Assembly (NCBI GenBank): GCA_019056875.1
Contig: DXJA01000027.1
Span: 1-6,719, forward strand
From: Candidatus Jordarchaeum madagascarense
GTDB taxonomy: Archaea > Asgardarchaeota > Jordiarchaeia > Jordiarchaeales > Jordiarchaeaceae
Length of the DNA stretch: 6,719 nucleotides
Direction: 5' to 3'
The notes below the pieces were generated by a model. That model did no database searches. It saw nothing but the letters and a program-made list of their open reading frames with translations, and had not been told where the DNA came from. Shown here one piece after another: positions 5,098 through 6,719 of this stretch. Numbering within the stretch: position 1 is the first letter of the stretch; every line of letters begins with the position of its first letter. The translations under genes were made by a program, and so were the position numbers.

Positions 5098-6363
5098 TTG
5101 ACCCTAAGAGAAAAGGCTCTTGATTATCATAGAAACAATACTCCCGGTAACGGTAAATTGGAAGTCATTGCAAAGACTCCCGTGAGAAATCCTATGGATT
5201 TGGCTCTTGCCTATACTCCTGGAGTCGCTGAACCGGCTAGGATGATAAGCAAAGATGTATCCCAGATTTACGATTACACGGTTAAGGGAAATCTTGTAGC
5301 GGTTATCTCCGATGGTTCATCGGTTTTAGGATTGGGAAATATCGGACCTTATGCGGCTGTGCCCGTGATGGAAGGAAAGGCAATTCTTTTTAAGATGCTT
5401 GCTGGCTTAGATGCTTTTCCCATTTGTTTAGAAACAACTGATCCAAGCAAGGTAGTTGAAACTGTTAAAACTATTGCGCCCATCTTCGGCGGTATAAATC
5501 TAGAAGATATAGGGGCGCCTTCGTGTTTCGAAGTTGAGTCACGATTAAAAAAAGAGCTAGATATTCCTGTCTTTCATGATGATCAGCATGGAACCGCAGT
5601 AGTGGTTTTAGCAGGTTTGATAAATGCTCTAAAGGTTGTTGGCAAAAAATTGGGTGAAGTTCGCATCGTAGTTAATGGAGCTGGTGCAGCGGGTCTCGCT
5701 GTTTCAAAGTTTCTGCTGAATGCCGGAGTGAAAGATTTGAGTGTTTGTGATAGGGAGGGTGCGATCTATGAGGGTAGAACCTACAACATGAACACTTACA
5801 AGGAGCAGATAGCAAAAATTACGAATAAAGAAAGAATCGAGGGGACATTATCCGATCTACTAAATGGTGCTGACGTATTTATCGGCTTGTCTGTTGCAGG
5901 TGTAGTTTCCCAAGAAATGGTAGCGTTAATGGCGGATGATTCTGTTATTTTTGCGATGGCCAATCCTGTACCTGAAATTATGCCGGATGAGGCTTTAGGA
6001 GCTGGTGCAAAGATTGTGGCTACCGGTAGATCTGATTTCCCGAACCAAATCAATAATGTTCTAGGTTTTCCGGGAATTTTCAGGGGTGCGCTTGATGTAC
6101 GGGCGTCTGATATAAATGAAGAAATGAAAATCGCTGCAGCGCACGCTATAGCATCACTTGTTTCAGAGCAGGAGCTTTCAGAAAAATATATAATTACCAG
6201 CCCCTTGGATCCAAGAGTTATGCCCGAGGAAGCAGCAGCGGTAGCCGAAGCGGCAATGAGAAGTGGAGTTGCTAGAATAAAGGTAAATCCTAGAGAAGTA
6301 GCGGAGCACACCAAAAAACTGGTTAATCTACAGAAGAAAAGAACCCCCCAATTATTCCCCTAA
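5098..6363 (+). CDS. NAD(P)-dependent malic enzyme
   Basis: It converts malate to pyruvate and CO2 with reduction of NAD(P) in the cytoplasm, linking C4 acids to pyruvate. From TTG 5098 the protein is 421 residues, normal for the short prokaryotic form. Family landmarks, numbered from this start: YTPGVAEP (39-46, catalytic Tyr), GLGNIGP (78-84), EGKAILFK (92-99, catalytic Lys), NLEDIGAP (134-141) and FHDDQHGT (159-166) for the divalent metal, the Rossmann loop GAGAAG (194-199) with D218 at the end of the second strand, NPVPE (289-293) and FPNQINN (314-320). All expected catalytic residues seem present. NAD versus NADP preference cannot be read safely. No phosphotransacetylase-like tail is attached. 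It may share a transcript with the radical SAM gene 83 nt upstream, though no functional link is known. A T6 run at 6482-6487 may end its transcript. Confidence 0.96.
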   Translation: MTLREKALDYHRNNTPGNGKLEVIAKTPVRNPMDLALAYTPGVAEPARMISKDVSQIYDYTVKGNLVAVISDGSSVLGLGNIGPYAAVPVMEGKAILFKMLAGLDAFPICLETTDPSKVVETVKTIAPIFGGINLEDIGAPSCFEVESRLKKELDIPVFHDDQHGTAVVVLAGLINALKVVGKKLGEVRIVVNGAGAAGLAVSKFLLNAGVKDLSVCDREGAIYEGRTYNMNTYKEQIAKITNKERIEGTLSDLLNGADVFIGLSVAGVVSQEMVALMADDSVIFAMANPVPEIMPDEALGAGAKIVATGRSDFPNQINNVLGFPGIFRGALDVRASDINEEMKIAAAHAIASLVSEQELSEKYIITSPLDPRVMPEEAAAVAEAAMRSGVARIKVNPREVAEHTKKLVNLQKKRTPQLFP

Positions 6364-6574
6364 AAATTTTCAAATTGATTAATCATATTATCTCAGAAAT
6401 CATTCGATATCTGAAATTTATGGGCTTTCCTTATTGGGTGATTTTACGATAAATATTCGGTTAATCTAATATCGGTTCATATTTTTTAGCAGAAGTAATT
6501 TGGATAAAGGTGTGATTTTCCAGATTTCCTAATATTTATAAAAATTAAAAAAAAAGTTGGTAAGCTTTAATAGC
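6364..6574. other. Spacer between convergent genes
   Basis: About 210 bases separate the malic enzyme and rubredoxin stops. It holds a T6 tract on the plus strand (6482-6487), an imperfect TCAGA / TCTGA pair (about 6393-6414) and a TTTATAAA box (6535-6542), which has no gene to serve in either direction. No coding frame was recognised. Confidence 0.5.
6547..6555 (-). terminator. T9 terminator of the rubredoxin gene
   Basis: Nine consecutive T on the minus strand begin 20 nt after the rubredoxin stop, followed by AATTTT. This is a typical archaeal oligo-T stop signal without a stem. Confidence 0.6.
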
Positions 6575-6719
6575 TTATTCTTCCAAGGGTTCGAACATGT
6601 CTTTTGGCACTCCGCAAACTGGGCAAACCCAGTCATCTGGAATATCTTCAAAGGCTGTTCCTGGCGCTACTCCTCCGTCTGGGTCTCCTACCTCCGGATC
6701 ATAAACATATTCACAAGCC
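6575..6719 (-). CDS. Rubredoxin, 5' end beyond window
   Basis: The last 47 residues are visible. They give nearly the whole rubredoxin domain: one cysteine of the first pair followed by EYVYDPEVGDPDGG, then VAPGTAFEDIPDDW and the second pair in VCPVCGVPKDMFEPLEE. Only the first cysteine and a few N-terminal residues are missing. The four cysteines hold a single iron, and the protein carries electrons, in anaerobes often to superoxide reductase, rubrerythrin or flavodiiron proteins. The residue after the second cysteine is Glu (CEY) where most members have Gly. It ends with a normal C-terminus, so it could be a single-domain rubredoxin of about 52 residues, or the C-terminal domain of a larger protein. 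The partner genes, if any, lie beyond the right edge. Confidence 0.94.
   Translation of the reverse strand, partial: ACEYVYDPEVGDPDGGVAPGTAFEDIPDDWVCPVCGVPKDMFEPLEE

Noticed and set aside
5796..6314. Minus-strand frame of 172 codons
   Set aside because: It is the antisense shadow of the malic enzyme gene; its A/S/I-rich product is typical of such shadows.
6535..6542. TTTATAAA box
   Set aside because: It lies between two convergent gene ends, so there is no gene for it to drive.

Overview
The window looks like a piece of chromosome from an anaerobic archaeon with AT-rich spacers. Several upstream regions carry archaeal TATA boxes (TTTATAAA or TATAAATA). In the best case an adjoining purine-containing BRE sits about 25 nt before a plausible transcription start. 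Ribosome binding sites are of the GGAGGTG / GGTGAT type, and downstream of some genes there are bare T tracts. The protein content (4Fe-4S ferredoxin-like protein, rubredoxin, radical SAM enzyme, malic enzyme) fits an oxygen-sensitive metabolism. The exact lineage cannot be fixed from this sequence.

Left part (1-1046, minus strand): an ArsR-family repressor gene (986-636) lies 38 nt upstream of a ferredoxin-like gene that runs off the left edge (597-1). They probably form one operon. Its promoter has a TATA box at 1039-1046 and a striking double dyad at 1000-1035, which overlaps the predicted start of transcription. This is the clearest regulatory circuit in the window. Next, 1050-1475 holds no intact gene. 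It has a plus-strand ORF resembling the C-terminal half of a MaoC-type hot-dog dehydratase, preceded by several small inverted repeats, and it ends at a hairpin that can terminate transcription in both directions.

Middle part (1476-3483, minus strand): four separate small genes follow. They are a two-CBS-domain protein with a textbook archaeal promoter, a 136-residue membrane protein with an HEFLH motif inside a predicted helix, an 82-residue four-cysteine protein with a dyad at its predicted start site, and a 73-residue protein of unknown function. AT-rich spacers of 350 and about 490 bases in this part show no convincing gene.

Right part (3977-6719): on the plus strand lie a radical SAM enzyme of the glycyl-radical-activase type with an additional four-cysteine insert, and then, after 83 nt, an NAD(P)-dependent malic enzyme. 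A rubredoxin gene on the minus strand converges on them and is cut by the right edge. Three of the eight visible gene starts are best read as TTG and one as GTG, each supported by a Shine-Dalgarno match.

No complete mobile element, CRISPR array, rRNA or tRNA gene was seen. The points most worth following are the double operator of the ArsR-ferredoxin pair, the altered second cluster motif of the ferredoxin, the miniature HExxH membrane protein, and the decayed or structured region at 1128-1460.
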